NCBI GenBank assembly: GCA_946222885.1
Contig: CAMIAK010000003.1
Location: 1-64,000, forward strand
From: an uncultured Nesterenkonia sp.
Lineage (GTDB): Bacteria; Actinomycetota; Actinomycetes; Actinomycetales; Micrococcaceae
Direction: 5' to 3'
Length of the DNA: 64,000 nucleotides
Part shown: positions 35,827 to 44,864 of the stretch, piece by piece
Layout of the letters: each line of letters begins with the position of its first letter
How positions within the stretch are numbered: position 1 is the first letter of the stretch
Notes under the pieces: model-generated
The model's input: only the letters and a program-made list of their open reading frames with translations
What the model was told of the DNA's origin: nothing
Databases searched by the model: none
Translations under genes and position numbers: made by a program

Positions 35827-36759
35827 TCATTCCGCACAGTCCAGCAGCCGGTCGGCCAGCTCCGCCGAGAGCACCAGATCATCCACGATGCCGGCCCGCA
35901 CCGCCGCCAGGACGGCCTCCGGATACGCCACCGCAGGAGCGACGGCGATGACATGCGCCCGCTTCAGCTGCTCAGGCTGGACGCCGATCACCCGGTCCTC
36001 CATCCCGGACTGGGCGACGTTTCCGCCGATGTCCATCAGAATGCCTGAACACTCGGAGACCACGCCAGCCCTGCGGGCCCGCTCCTGCTCCTCCTGGCTC
36101 ATCCGCCCCCACAGGGTGGAGGCCCCCGGACCCCAGCCCCCGATGGAGACCACTGCGACGTCGAGCTCATCGGCGGCCTCCAGGGCGGCGCGAACCTCCT
36201 CCATGGGGCGCAGCGCGGCGGCGACCTCCGGGGAGTCCACGATCAGCGGGGTGGGCAGCGGCCACACCTGCCCGCCCGAGTAGGAGCCGAGCGTGTGCAT
36301 CAGCGCCGAGGAGGCCGCCGTGGAGGACCCGGGTGCACTCAGCGGCCCCACCAGCTGGACGATGTCCACCCGGGGCAGCGAGTCCAGATGCTCCGGCAGG
36401 TGCATCAGCGTTCTGGACCAGGCCACGCCCAGCCGGCCGCCGTCGTGCACCCTGCGGGGCAGCATATGGGCCACCTGGCGCGCCAGTGCGGAGCGCATGG
36501 TCTCATCTGAGCGCTGTGGGACCACCGTCACCGAGTTGATCCCCAACCGCGTGGCCAGGTCGCCCTGCTGGGCGCCGGCCTCGGTCGGGTCCACCACGGT
36601 GATCCGCACGATCCCCTCGTCGCGGGCCTGGTCCAGCAGGCGGGCGACCTGGAAGCGTGAGAGGCCGTGCCTGCGCGCGATCTCCACCTTGGAGCGTCCG
36701 TCCAGGTAGTGCTCCCCCGCCAGGGCGGCCATCAGCGAGAGGTCGCTGTCTTCAGGCAT
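35827..36759 (-). CDS. SorC family sugar-binding transcriptional regulator
   Basis: This 310-residue SorC/DeoR-like regulator has an N-terminal helix-turn-helix (ALAGEHYLDGRSKVEIARRHGLSRFQVARLLDQA) and a sugar-phosphate sensor domain related to NagB/RpiA folds (VDIVQLVGPLS, VAVVSIGGWGP). ATG 36759 follows GAGGAGGAACC. It is cotranscribed with the polyol dehydrogenase and divergent from the importer. It is the likely local regulator, with candidate sites TTATCAnnTGAG on both sides. Confidence 0.9.
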   Translation of the reverse strand: MPEDSDLSLMAALAGEHYLDGRSKVEIARRHGLSRFQVARLLDQARDEGIVRITVVDPTEAGAQQGDLATRLGINSVTVVPQRSDETMRSALARQVAHMLPRRVHDGGRLGVAWSRTLMHLPEHLDSLPRVDIVQLVGPLSAPGSSTAASSALMHTLGSYSGGQVWPLPTPLIVDSPEVAAALRPMEEVRAALEAADELDVAVVSIGGWGPGASTLWGRMSQEEQERARRAGVVSECSGILMDIGGNVAQSGMEDRVIGVQPEQLKRAHVIAVAPAVAYPEAVLAAVRAGIVDDLVLSAELADRLLDCAE

Positions 36760-36831
36760 TGGTTCCTCCTCAGGGAAGCCACGGTGCTTCCCGCTGCTCT
36801 TGCCCAAACGAGAATATATGATTAGGGTCAC

Positions 36832-36850
36832 TTATCAGTTGAGACTCACG
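36832..36850. promoter_or_regulatory. putative SorC operator, site 2
   Basis: TTATCAGTTGAGACTCACG is located in the divergent spacer between the SorC gene and the polyol importer. Ten of the 12 positions of the motif (TTATCA and TGAG) match site 1 at 35794, in the same orientation. Confidence 0.5.
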
Positions 36851-36914
36851 TCACTCGCAGATGAGCGGTCTCACTCCTCAGTCACAACGCCGTGATCACA
36901 GAACGGATGGATCT

Positions 36915-38321
36915 ATGACCGGATTCGACCATCGGCTGGACAGTCTCACACGGAGACCGCTCAGACGCCGCACCCTGCTCGGGGCCGGCGCCGGGCTGGG
37001 CATGGGCGCGGCCGCCCTCGGCCTCACCGGCTGCGGGGGCAGCGCCGGGGCAGGATCGGGCGGGCGCGAGTCGATCGTCGTCGCCATCGTCTCCAACCCG
37101 CAGATGCAGGACGCCATCGGTCTGATCGACAGCTTCCGCGCCGCCCACCCGGACATCGACGTCCGCTTCGTCTCCCTTCCGGAGAACGAGGCCCGCGCCA
37201 AGATCACCGCCTCCGTGGCCTCGGGCGGCGGGGAGTTCGACGTCGTGATGATCTCCAACTATGAGACCGGCATGTGGGCGGAGAACGGCTGGATCACCGA
37301 CCTGGAGCCCTTCATCGCCGAGACCGAGGGCTACGACCCCGACGACTTCATCCCCACCATCCGTGAGGCGCTCTCCTACCAGGGCAACCAGCACGCGGTC
37401 CCCTTCTACGGGGAGAGCTCCTTCCTGGTCTACCGGGAGGACCTCTTCGCCGAGGCCGGCCTCGAGATGCCGGAGCAGCCCACTTGGGACCAGATCCGCG
37501 AGTTCGCCGCAGCCCTGCACGACCCGGACGCCGGGATGGCCGGGATCGCGCTGCGCGGCCTGGCCGGCTGGGGCGAGAACCTCGCCCCGATGAACACGGT
37601 GATCAACACCTTCGGCGGCCGCTGGTTCACCCCGGACTGGGAGCCCATGCTCAACTCCCCAGAGGTAGTCGACGCCGTCAGCACCTATGTGGACACGCTC
37701 CGCACCTGGGGCCAGCCCGGTGCGGCCACCTCCGGCTACGGCGAATGCATGACCCAGTTCAACCAGGGCAATGCGGCCATGTGGTACGACGCTTCCGCGA
37801 TGGTCTCCGGGATCGAGGACCCCCGCTCCTCCACCGTGGTCGGCAGCACCAACTACGCACTGGCCCCGGTCATGGAGACCGACTACGCCGGCTGGCTCTA
37901 CGCCTGGTCGCTGGCGATCCCGGAGACCTCTCAGCGCAAGCAGGCCGCTTGGGACTTCATCACCTGGATGACCCACCCGGACTACTTCCGCCTGGTGGGC
38001 GAGGAGGTCTCCTGGGAGGCGCTGCCCCCGGGATCCCGGCAGTCCACCTACGAGATCCCCGAATATGCGGAGATCGCGGCCAACTATGCCGAGCCCACGC
38101 CGACCTCCATGGAGAACGCCACCCAGGAGAACACCATGGCCCACGAGGTCCCCTACGGCGGCATCCAGAACCTGGAGATCCCCGAGTTCCAGGACCTGGG
38201 CACCCGCGTGGGTCAGCAGTTCTCGGCGGCGATCGCAGGGTCCCAGACGGTCCAGGAGGCGCTGGACCAGGCGCAGACCTTCGCCGAGGCCGTCGCCCGC
38301 ACCTACGGATGGGAGGGCTGA
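36915..38321 (+). CDS. polyol ABC transporter substrate-binding lipoprotein
   Basis: This 468-residue family 1 solute-binding protein has a start with RRRTLLGAGAGLGMGAAALG, resembling a twin-arginine-like signal, then the lipobox GLTGC. The mature part has VVAIVSNPQMQDAIGLIDSFRAAHPDIDVRF-type binding-protein sequence. ATG 36915 was chosen because the signal region begins close behind. It belongs to the mannitol/sorbitol-type (SmoE-like) importers by context. Confidence 0.9.
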   Translation: MTGFDHRLDSLTRRPLRRRTLLGAGAGLGMGAAALGLTGCGGSAGAGSGGRESIVVAIVSNPQMQDAIGLIDSFRAAHPDIDVRFVSLPENEARAKITASVASGGGEFDVVMISNYETGMWAENGWITDLEPFIAETEGYDPDDFIPTIREALSYQGNQHAVPFYGESSFLVYREDLFAEAGLEMPEQPTWDQIREFAAALHDPDAGMAGIALRGLAGWGENLAPMNTVINTFGGRWFTPDWEPMLNSPEVVDAVSTYVDTLRTWGQPGAATSGYGECMTQFNQGNAAMWYDASAMVSGIEDPRSSTVVGSTNYALAPVMETDYAGWLYAWSLAIPETSQRKQAAWDFITWMTHPDYFRLVGEEVSWEALPPGSRQSTYEIPEYAEIAANYAEPTPTSMENATQENTMAHEVPYGGIQNLEIPEFQDLGTRVGQQFSAAIAGSQTVQEALDQAQTFAEAVARTYGWEG

Positions 38322-38322
38322 G

Positions 38323-39330
38323 ATGACGACGCCGACCCCGGTCTCCTCGGAGGCCGCTCAGAGACAGTCAGCACAGAAGGGCCGAACAGTCCAGGACCGT
38401 GCCGAGGCCTCGCGCCGGGCATCGGTGGAGAGCGCGGCCGCCAGGCGCCGCCGCCGGGCCGAGGGATGGAGCCGCCGGGCTCCGCTGCTGCCTGCGCTGC
38501 TGTTCGTGATCATCTGCACGCAGATCCCCTTCCTGCTGACCATCTGGTACTCGCTGCGTTCCCGCAACCTGCTCCGCCCCGAGGGCGAGGAGTTCGTGGG
38601 GCTGCAGAACTTCGTGGACATCTTCGTGGACTCCACGTTCCGCACCGCCGCGCTGAACTCGATCCTCATCACCTTCGGATGCGTGTTCGTCGCCCTCATC
38701 CTGGGACTGATCCTCGCCCTGCTGCTGGACCGGAAGTTCCCGGGACGCGGCGTGGCCCGGACCCTGCTGATCACTCCGTTCCTGATCATGCCGGTGGCCG
38801 GGGCGATGCTCTGGTCGATCTCCATGTTCAACCCGTCCTACGGGCTGGTGAACTGGCTGATCGGGCTGGTCGGGTTCGACCCGGTGGACTGGACCTCCCA
38901 ATATCCGGTGCTCTCGATCGTCGTCGCGCTGGTGTGGCAGTGGACTCCGTTCATGATGCTGCTCCTGCTGGCGGGCCTGCAGTCCCAGCAGAAGGACGTG
39001 CTGGAGGCCGCGCAGATGGACGGCGCCGGGTGGTGGAAGACCTTCCGCTACGTGACCCTGCCGCACCTGCGCTTCTACATGGAGCTGGCGGTGCTGCTGG
39101 GCGCGATCTACGTGGTCAACACCTTCGACCACATCTACCTGATGACCGCCGGCGGTCCCGGCACCGAGTCGGCGAACCTGCCGTACTACATCTACCAGCG
39201 GGCCTTCCTCGGCTTCGACATCGGACAGTCCGCCGCGATGGGCGTGGTCACCGTGATCGCCACCATCGTCATCTCCCTGCTGGCCCTGCGGCTGATCTTC
39301 CGCAGCATCAACGAGAAGGTGCAGTCATGA
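38323..39330 (+). CDS. polyol ABC transporter permease 1 (SmoF-like)
   Basis: This 335-residue CUT1 permease has a long basic, Arg- and Ala-rich N-terminus (about 50 residues), then six hydrophobic segments. The EAA loop is VLEAAQMDGAGWWKTFRYVTLPHL. The ATG at 38323 lies one base after the stop of the binding-protein gene; upstream in-frame sequence is part of that gene. ATGA overlap with permease 2. Confidence 0.93.
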   Translation: MTTPTPVSSEAAQRQSAQKGRTVQDRAEASRRASVESAAARRRRRAEGWSRRAPLLPALLFVIICTQIPFLLTIWYSLRSRNLLRPEGEEFVGLQNFVDIFVDSTFRTAALNSILITFGCVFVALILGLILALLLDRKFPGRGVARTLLITPFLIMPVAGAMLWSISMFNPSYGLVNWLIGLVGFDPVDWTSQYPVLSIVVALVWQWTPFMMLLLLAGLQSQQKDVLEAAQMDGAGWWKTFRYVTLPHLRFYMELAVLLGAIYVVNTFDHIYLMTAGGPGTESANLPYYIYQRAFLGFDIGQSAAMGVVTVIATIVISLLALRLIFRSINEKVQS

Positions 39331-40127
39331 GCAAGATTCTGACCACACTGGCATGGTTCGCGGCGTTCATCTTCTTCGCCCCGGTGCTGTGGATGGTGAT
39401 GACCAGCTTCAAGCAGGAGGCGGACGCGGCGTCGTCGCCCCCGACCTTCTTCTTCGAGCCCACGCTGGACCAGTACCGGAACATCTTCACCTCCGAGGCC
39501 GGCAGCTACTTCCTGAACTCCTTCATCGCCACCGCGGTCTCCACGCTGCTGGTGCTGGTGCTGGCGGTCCCGGCGGCCTACGCGCTGAGCATCCGGCCGG
39601 TGAAGCGGACCCAGGACGCGCTGTTCTTCTTCATCTCCACGAAGATGCTGCCGATCGTCGCGGTGATCATGCCGATCTACGTGATCGCCGGAAACCTGCG
39701 GATGCTGGACAACCTGGCGCTGCTGATCATCCTCTACACGGCGATGAACCTGCCGATCGCGATCTGGATGATGCGCTCCTTCTTCCTGGAGGTGCCCGGG
39801 GAGGTGCTGGAGGCGGCGTCGGTGGACGGCGCCTCGCTGATGCTGACCATGCGCCGGGTGCTGATCCCGATGGTCTCCCCCGGTATCGCCGCCACAGCGC
39901 TGATCTGCGTGATCTTCGCCTGGAACGAGTTCTTCTTCGCCCTGAACCTCACCGCGGCGGAGGCGGCCACGGTGCCGATCTACCTGATGAGCACCATGAC
40001 CTCCGAGGGGCTCTTCCTGGCCCAGCTCTCCGCGGCCTCGGTGCTGGCCTCGCTGCCGGTGGTCATCGCCGGCTGGGTCGCCCAGAAGCAGCTGGTCCGC
40101 GGCCTCTCCATGGGCGCGGTGAAGTAG
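39327..40127 (+). CDS. polyol ABC transporter permease 2 (SmoG-like)
   Basis: This 266-residue CUT1 permease has six hydrophobic segments and an EAA loop VLEAASVDGASLMLTMRRVLIPM. It starts within the stop of permease 1 (ATGA). No ATPase gene follows, so it depends on a shared ATPase such as the UgpC/MsiK protein at 29187-30338. Palindrome copy 5 begins 15 nt after its stop. Confidence 0.93.
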   Translation: MSKILTTLAWFAAFIFFAPVLWMVMTSFKQEADAASSPPTFFFEPTLDQYRNIFTSEAGSYFLNSFIATAVSTLLVLVLAVPAAYALSIRPVKRTQDALFFFISTKMLPIVAVIMPIYVIAGNLRMLDNLALLIILYTAMNLPIAIWMMRSFFLEVPGEVLEAASVDGASLMLTMRRVLIPMVSPGIAATALICVIFAWNEFFFALNLTAAEAATVPIYLMSTMTSEGLFLAQLSAASVLASLPVVIAGWVAQKQLVRGLSMGAVK

Positions 40128-40141
40128 GCCGGCGCCCTCCC

Positions 40142-40211
40142 GATTCGAGCGGGGTTTTGGCCCTTCTCAGCCGATTTCAGGCGCCAAAAGGGCTAAAACC
40201 CCGCTCGAATC
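40142..40211. repeat. 70-bp intergenic palindrome, copy 5
   Basis: This copy lies 15 nt after the permease stop, between convergent genes. GATTCGAGCGGGGTTTTGGC pairs with GCTAAAACCCCGCTCGAATC, with one G-U-type pair in the arm. The centre CAGCCGATTTCAGGCGCC has the orientation of copies 1 and 3. Confidence 0.92.
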
Positions 40212-40223
40212 CCACATGGAGGG

Positions 40224-40541
40224 TCATTGGTACTCCTCCGGGGGCATCGTCTCGGCGCGGCCCTTCGTCGGGCGCGGATTATTCCGGCGGTAGCGGACGG
40301 TCTCCCAGATCAGGTAGGTGATAGGGCCCAGGATCGGGATGAGCACGACGACGGCGCCCCAGGCCGCATTGCGCCCGCCGGGACGTTTGGTCTGGATCAG
40401 CACCATGACCGCGGCCACCAGCAGGCCGAAGGCCGCGATGCCGCCCACCCGCAGCCACCACGGGATGGGCTCGCCCTGCCCCAGCTGGAGAGCACCGAGG
40501 TGAACGGCGTCGGACTGGAGGGCGTGCAGCAGAATCTCCAT
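40224..40541 (-). CDS. PLDc_N domain membrane protein
   Basis: This 105-residue protein has two hydrophobic helices (WLRVGGIAAFGLLVAAVMVLI and AAWGAVVVLIPILGPITYLIW), with the PGRP-free C-terminal signature GPITYLIWETVRYRR typical of the small PLDc_N (phospholipase D-nuclease N-terminal) family. It is a small membrane protein of unknown role. ATG 40541 is preferred over the longer open frame. Convergent with the polyol importer across palindrome copy 5. Confidence 0.78.
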   Translation of the reverse strand: MEILLHALQSDAVHLGALQLGQGEPIPWWLRVGGIAAFGLLVAAVMVLIQTKRPGGRNAAWGAVVVLIPILGPITYLIWETVRYRRNNPRPTKGRAETMPPEEYQ

Positions 40542-40582
40542 GTCAGCCAGTCTAGAAAGCGTCACCGCGCGGCGTGAAGGGT

Positions 40583-41422
40583 TCAGCGCTGCGGCCAGAC
40601 GGCGCCGCCGCGCTCCTGCATGACCTGGGCCAGGGCTGCGGCGTCGTCGGTCATCAGCCCGTCCACTCCCATGTCCAGCAGGCGGTGCATCTCGGCCGGC
40701 TCATCCACCACCCAGACGTGGACCTGCAGCCCCGCCTGGTGGCAGCGCCGGATGAAGCCGGGGGTCACCACCCGGACGCGGCCCTGGGTGATGGGCACCT
40801 GCACACAGTCGATCTCGGCGACCCTGCGGCCCAGCCGCCCCATCATGCCCAGGGGCCCCAGCAGCACGATCAGCGCCGTGGACACCCAGCCGCCGGAGGT
40901 GGCGACCTTCCGCCCCAAGGCCTTCAGGACCCGATGCCGGCGCGCGTCGTTGAAGCTGGCGGCCAGCACACGGTCATGGGCGCCGTGCTCCTCCACCAGC
41001 CGGGCGAACTCGTCCACGGACTCCGCGTCCTTCAGATCCACGTTGAGATGCACGTCGTCCCAGCGGGCCAGCAGCTCCTCGAAGCGCAGCAGCGGCTCCC
41101 CGCTGGCGCGCAGCCGCAGCGCGGAGAGCTCCTCCCAGGTCTTCGCGCTCAGCGGGCCGGCGCCGTCGGTGATGCGGTCCAGCGTCTCGTCATGGAAGAC
41201 CACCAAGGTGCCGCAGGCGGCGGTCCGCACGTCGATCTCCACGTACCGGTACCCCATCGCGACGGCGTCCTCGAAGGCGGCCATGGTGTTCTCCCGGGCC
41301 GGGTCTCCCCCGCGGTGGACGAAGGCCAGCGGCGAATGGTGCAGATCGGGGGCACCTGCCGGACCGGGGCGCGAGTTCAGCAGATAGGGGACGTCCCGGT
41401 AGGGGTGCTCACGGTAGGGCAC
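40583..41422 (-). CDS. glycerophosphodiester phosphodiesterase family protein
   Basis: This 279-residue GDPD hydrolyses glycerophosphodiesters. It has VHRGGDPARENTMAAF with the catalytic His, EIDVRTAACGTLVVFHDETLDR with Glu, Asp and His ligands, and a C-terminal VWVVDEPAEMHRLLDMGVDGLMTD. The GTG at 41422 is inside the 3' end of the HAD gene (14-bp overlap). An internal hydrophobic stretch (STALIVLLGPLGMMG) is unusual for soluble members and may contact the membrane. Confidence 0.88.
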   Translation of the reverse strand: MPYREHPYRDVPYLLNSRPGPAGAPDLHHSPLAFVHRGGDPARENTMAAFEDAVAMGYRYVEIDVRTAACGTLVVFHDETLDRITDGAGPLSAKTWEELSALRLRASGEPLLRFEELLARWDDVHLNVDLKDAESVDEFARLVEEHGAHDRVLAASFNDARRHRVLKALGRKVATSGGWVSTALIVLLGPLGMMGRLGRRVAEIDCVQVPITQGRVRVVTPGFIRRCHQAGLQVHVWVVDEPAEMHRLLDMGVDGLMTDDAAALAQVMQERGGAVWPQR

Positions 41423-42344
41423 GCGAGCCCTCCAGCAGCCGCTCGATGACCTGGGCGACGCCGTCGTCGTCGCAGTCCGCGGTGACGTGGTGGGCGGCCG
41501 AGCGCGCCATCGGGTGCGCCGAGCCCACCGCCCAGGAGGTGCCGGCCCACTGGAGCATCTCGATGTCATTGGGCATGTCGCCGAAGGCGATCACGCCCTC
41601 CGGCCCCACCCCCTGCTCCGCGCTGACCCGGCGCAGAGCGGAAGCCTTGTTCACACCCTTCGCGGAGAGCTCCAACAGACTCACCCCGGGGGCGGAGTGA
41701 GTGACGCTGAGCAGATGCCCGGCCCGCTGCTGCACCTTCTCCAGGAAGGCGTCCGGGTGCATCGCCGTGGTCTTGACCAGCAGCTTCACCACGCGGTCCG
41801 CAGCATGTCCGACGCCGACCTCCCCGCCCGGGGTGCGCGCGGCTCCGAGGGCGTCACGCTCGAGGGTCTCATCCAGGGGGCCCAGCCGCAGCACGTCATC
41901 GGTGACCCCCGCGGCCCTCCGGCGCTCCTCGTCGAAGAACAGCGAGTCCTTCAGGAAGTCCGGCTCCGAATGCAGGTGCTCCAGGGTCTCGGCGGCGAAG
42001 GAGGCGCGCGGGTCGATGTCCTGGATGAGGTCCTTCGCCTCGAAGAGATGCTCGGCGTCCAGCGGATCCTCGCGCAGCAGGCGATCCTCGGCGAGGTCAT
42101 AGACCACGGCGCCGTTGGAGCAGATCACCGGGCCGATGGTGCCCAGGGCGTCGCTGACCGGTTTGAGCCAGCGCACCGGGCGGCCGGTGACCAGCACGAT
42201 CTTCACCCCGGCCTCACGGGCGGCGTGGAAGGCCTCCACGGTGCGGCGGCTCACCGAGCCGGAGACGGCATCCCGATAGCTGAGGATGGTGCCGTCGATG
42301 TCGCTGGCGATGAGCCGGAGGTTCTGCAGGTCGATCCCAGCCAT
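41409..42344 (-). CDS. HAD family (Cof-type) sugar phosphatase
   Basis: This 311-residue HAD hydrolase starts LIASDIDGTILSYRD (motif I, nucleophile Asp). Motif II is VTGRPVRWL, and motifs III/IV are in NKASALRRV and VIAFGDMPNDIEMLQWAG. It has the type IIB cap of Cof-like phosphatases acting on sugar phosphates. Two bases separate it from the PfkB kinase upstream and it overlaps the GDPD gene downstream, so these form an operon. Confidence 0.92.
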   Translation of the reverse strand: MAGIDLQNLRLIASDIDGTILSYRDAVSGSVSRRTVEAFHAAREAGVKIVLVTGRPVRWLKPVSDALGTIGPVICSNGAVVYDLAEDRLLREDPLDAEHLFEAKDLIQDIDPRASFAAETLEHLHSEPDFLKDSLFFDEERRRAAGVTDDVLRLGPLDETLERDALGAARTPGGEVGVGHAADRVVKLLVKTTAMHPDAFLEKVQQRAGHLLSVTHSAPGVSLLELSAKGVNKASALRRVSAEQGVGPEGVIAFGDMPNDIEMLQWAGTSWAVGSAHPMARSAAHHVTADCDDDGVAQVIERLLEGSRALP

Positions 42345-42346
42345 GC

Positions 42347-43417
42347 TCAGACCCTGTTCGGGGTGCCGGCCGTGCCGCCGGTGCTGTCTGCCTCCAGGGC
42401 CTCCCGCAGCTCGGCCGCCGTCGGGGGCTGGGCGCCGAAGCGGGAGGAGGTGATGGCTGCGGCCCTGGCCGCGGTGCGCAGGACGGTCTTGACCTGGTCC
42501 AGGCCCAGGGAGTGCAGCTCCTGCCGGCGGGCCGCACCCAGCAGACCCATGCTGCGCAGCGTGGAGAGGGTGGCGGCCATGAAGGAGTCCCCCGCCCCCA
42601 CGGTGTCCGCGACCTCGATGGGGAAGGCGGGCTGTTCTGCGAAGCCGGAGCGGGCCAGGGCCATCGCCCCGGAGGCGCCCCGGGTGACGGTGATCAGCGC
42701 AGGGCCCAGCTCCAGCCAGGCACGCATGGTGTCCTCGTGGCTGCGCTCGGGGTAGAGCAGGTCGATGTCATCGGTGGAGGCCTGCACGACGTCGGTCAGG
42801 GCGAGCATCTCCTCCACCTGCGCCCGCGCCTCATCCCGGTCAGGGATGATGGAGGGCCGGTAGTTGGGGTCATAGGAGATGGTGGCGGACTCGCGGGCCC
42901 GGTGAAGCACGCCCTTCACAGTCTCCGCACCGGGCTGCATCATCGCGCCGATGGACCCTGTATGCAGCAGCTCCAAGGAGTTGCTGCCTCTCTCGACCGC
43001 CTCGGAAGAGCCGGCACCGGTGCCGCTCTTCTCTCGGCTCAATCGTTCGCGCAGCTGTCGCTCCTCCACCAGGGCACAGTACTTCTCCTCCAGCTCGGCC
43101 GCGGAGGGGAGGGTCCAGTCGATGCTGAACTCGTAGGTGGCCTGGCCGGTGGGGTCCAGGGTGGCGCTGGCCACCGAGGTGGGTGAGGAGTCGGCGTCGA
43201 GCAGCGGGAGGATGCCCTGCGAGCGCAGGCTGCGGGCGATCATCCGGCCGTATTCGTCATCCCCGCGGCGCCCGGCGAAGACCACCTCATGCTCCAGCCG
43301 GGAGAGTCCCACCGCCACGTTGAACGGGCTGCCGCCGACGTGCGCCTTGGGAGCAGACGTCTCCGAATGGACGACATCCACCAAGCATTCGCCGATGACC
43401 GCCAGGTATGCACTCAC
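42347..43417 (-). CDS. PfkB family carbohydrate kinase, probable fructokinase
   Basis: This 356-residue ribokinase-fold enzyme has an N-terminal GECLVDVVHS, GGSPFNVAVGLSRL, and the C-terminal signature ADTVGAGDSFMAATL with the catalytic Asp. An acidic, Gly/Ser-containing insertion around residues 125-145 (SGTGAGSSEAVERG) is atypical. With mannitol dehydrogenase nearby, phosphorylation of fructose is a natural role. Genes follow in the order PfkB-HAD-GDPD. Confidence 0.88.
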   Translation of the reverse strand: MSAYLAVIGECLVDVVHSETSAPKAHVGGSPFNVAVGLSRLEHEVVFAGRRGDDEYGRMIARSLRSQGILPLLDADSSPTSVASATLDPTGQATYEFSIDWTLPSAAELEEKYCALVEERQLRERLSREKSGTGAGSSEAVERGSNSLELLHTGSIGAMMQPGAETVKGVLHRARESATISYDPNYRPSIIPDRDEARAQVEEMLALTDVVQASTDDIDLLYPERSHEDTMRAWLELGPALITVTRGASGAMALARSGFAEQPAFPIEVADTVGAGDSFMAATLSTLRSMGLLGAARRQELHSLGLDQVKTVLRTAARAAAITSSRFGAQPPTAAELREALEADSTGGTAGTPNRV

Positions 43418-43437
43418 ACCTCTAAACTACCTCACAT

Positions 43438-44766
43438 TCAGCGGCTGACCTGCTGGCGGTTCTGGAATTCCGTGAACCCTCCCACCAGGTTCTTCAGCGG
43501 CAGCTCAGGGTGCCGCGAGCGCAGCGCGTCCAGCCCCTGCCGGGACCGCGCCCCGATCTTGCAGTAGAGCACCACGGGGCGCTCCTCAGCGGCCTCCCCG
43601 GCGCCGGGGATCTGCACGTCCGGGCTCCACAGATCACCCAGCGGGATGTTCACCGCACCGTCCACATGCCCCATGGCGTACTCCCAGGGCTCGCGGACGT
43701 CGACGACGACGGCCCGGTCCTCCTCCAGCCGGCGGGCGAGCTCCCCGGGGCTGATGTCATCCTCGGTGTAGGGGATGCCCACATAGGGATCGATCTCACC
43801 GGGGGTCACGGGGATGTCGGGGATCTCCGCAGTCCCGGCCTGTCCGGCGCTGCTCTGCTGCATGTCTTCCTCTTCCGTCTCTGCTGCTGTCGGCGCCGCC
43901 GTCTCTGCGGCGGGTGCCTCGCAGGCGGCACCGGTCCCGGGAGCGAAGCCTCCCAGCCCGCTCACGTCCGCGCCGATCTCGGTCACCGGCTCCCGCTCCG
44001 GGTCCGGCTTCAGCGTGATCTCCCGGAAGCTCGCGCTCAGCGCGTCATAGCTGAGCACCCGGCCCAGCAGGGGCTTCCCGACGCCGGCCAGGAACTTGAT
44101 GGTCTCCGTCGCCATGAGGCTGCCGATCACCCCGGGCAGCACGCCCAGCACCCCGGCCTCGGCGCAGGTGGGGACCTCGCCGGCGTCGGGGGCCTCCGGG
44201 TAGAGGTCCCGATAGGTGGGGCCGCGGCCGCCGTCGGGCCAGTGCTCTGCGGCAGGAGCGGACCAGAACAGGCTGACCTGCCCGTCGAAGCGCAGGATCG
44301 AGCCGCTCACCAGGGGCTTTCCGCTGATCTCGCAGGCGTCGGAGACCACGTAGCGGGTTGCGAAGTTGTCGCTGCCATCCACCACGATGTCGGCGGGCTC
44401 GACCAGCCGCAGCGCGTTCTCCGGGGTGATGGGCTCGCGGATCTCGTGGATCTGCACCTCCGGGTGCAGCCCACGCATGGTCTCCGCCGCGGACTCGGTC
44501 TTCGGCCGGCCGATGCCCTCCTCGGAGTGGATGACCTGCCGGTGCAGGTTGGAGCGGTCGACGACGTCGTGGTCCACCACGTCGAGGGTCCCGACGCCGG
44601 CGGCGGCCAGATAGGTCAGGATCGGCGAGCCGAGGCCGCCGGCGCCGATCACCAGCACCCGCGAGTTCAGCAGCTTCGCCTGGGCGTCCGGGCCGAAGCC
44701 GATGAGCGAGAAGTGCCGCTGGAAGCGCTCCAGCTGGGACTGGGAGAACTGCGAGAGGTCGGTCAT
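43438..44766 (-). CDS. ThiF/MoeZ: adenylyltransferase-rhodanese fusion
   Basis: This 442-residue E1-like protein adenylates and sulfurates ThiS or MoaD-type carriers. It has an N-terminal ATP-binding VIGAGGLGSPILTYLAAAGVG, then RSNLHRQVIHSEEGIG and DGSDNFATRY. The conserved Cys is in PTCAEAGVLG. A disordered acidic/Ala linker (residues about 275-320) leads to a rhodanese domain (VVDVREPWEYAMGHVDGA) with YCKIGARSR. Both zinc CxxC pairs of MoeB/ThiF are absent (TYRDLYP and LKPDPE in their places), as in actinobacterial MoeZ. Last gene of the thiamine cluster, so it also serves thiazole synthesis. Confidence 0.88.
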   Translation of the reverse strand: MTDLSQFSQSQLERFQRHFSLIGFGPDAQAKLLNSRVLVIGAGGLGSPILTYLAAAGVGTLDVVDHDVVDRSNLHRQVIHSEEGIGRPKTESAAETMRGLHPEVQIHEIREPITPENALRLVEPADIVVDGSDNFATRYVVSDACEISGKPLVSGSILRFDGQVSLFWSAPAAEHWPDGGRGPTYRDLYPEAPDAGEVPTCAEAGVLGVLPGVIGSLMATETIKFLAGVGKPLLGRVLSYDALSASFREITLKPDPEREPVTEIGADVSGLGGFAPGTGAACEAPAAETAAPTAAETEEEDMQQSSAGQAGTAEIPDIPVTPGEIDPYVGIPYTEDDISPGELARRLEEDRAVVVDVREPWEYAMGHVDGAVNIPLGDLWSPDVQIPGAGEAAEERPVVLYCKIGARSRQGLDALRSRHPELPLKNLVGGFTEFQNRQQVSR

Positions 44767-44864
44767 ATCCGCTCCTTAGACGTGATCGCACACGGAATGT
44801 GCTGGAGACAGCGTGATCCCCGGCTCTGCGAGCACAGTTCCAGTGTGATCGCAGTCGGCACCAC

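Noticed and set aside
36861..36914. Upstream extension of the polyol-binding protein
   Set aside because: The added residues are hydrophilic and would displace the signal peptide; the ATG at 36915 places the Arg-rich signal region correctly.
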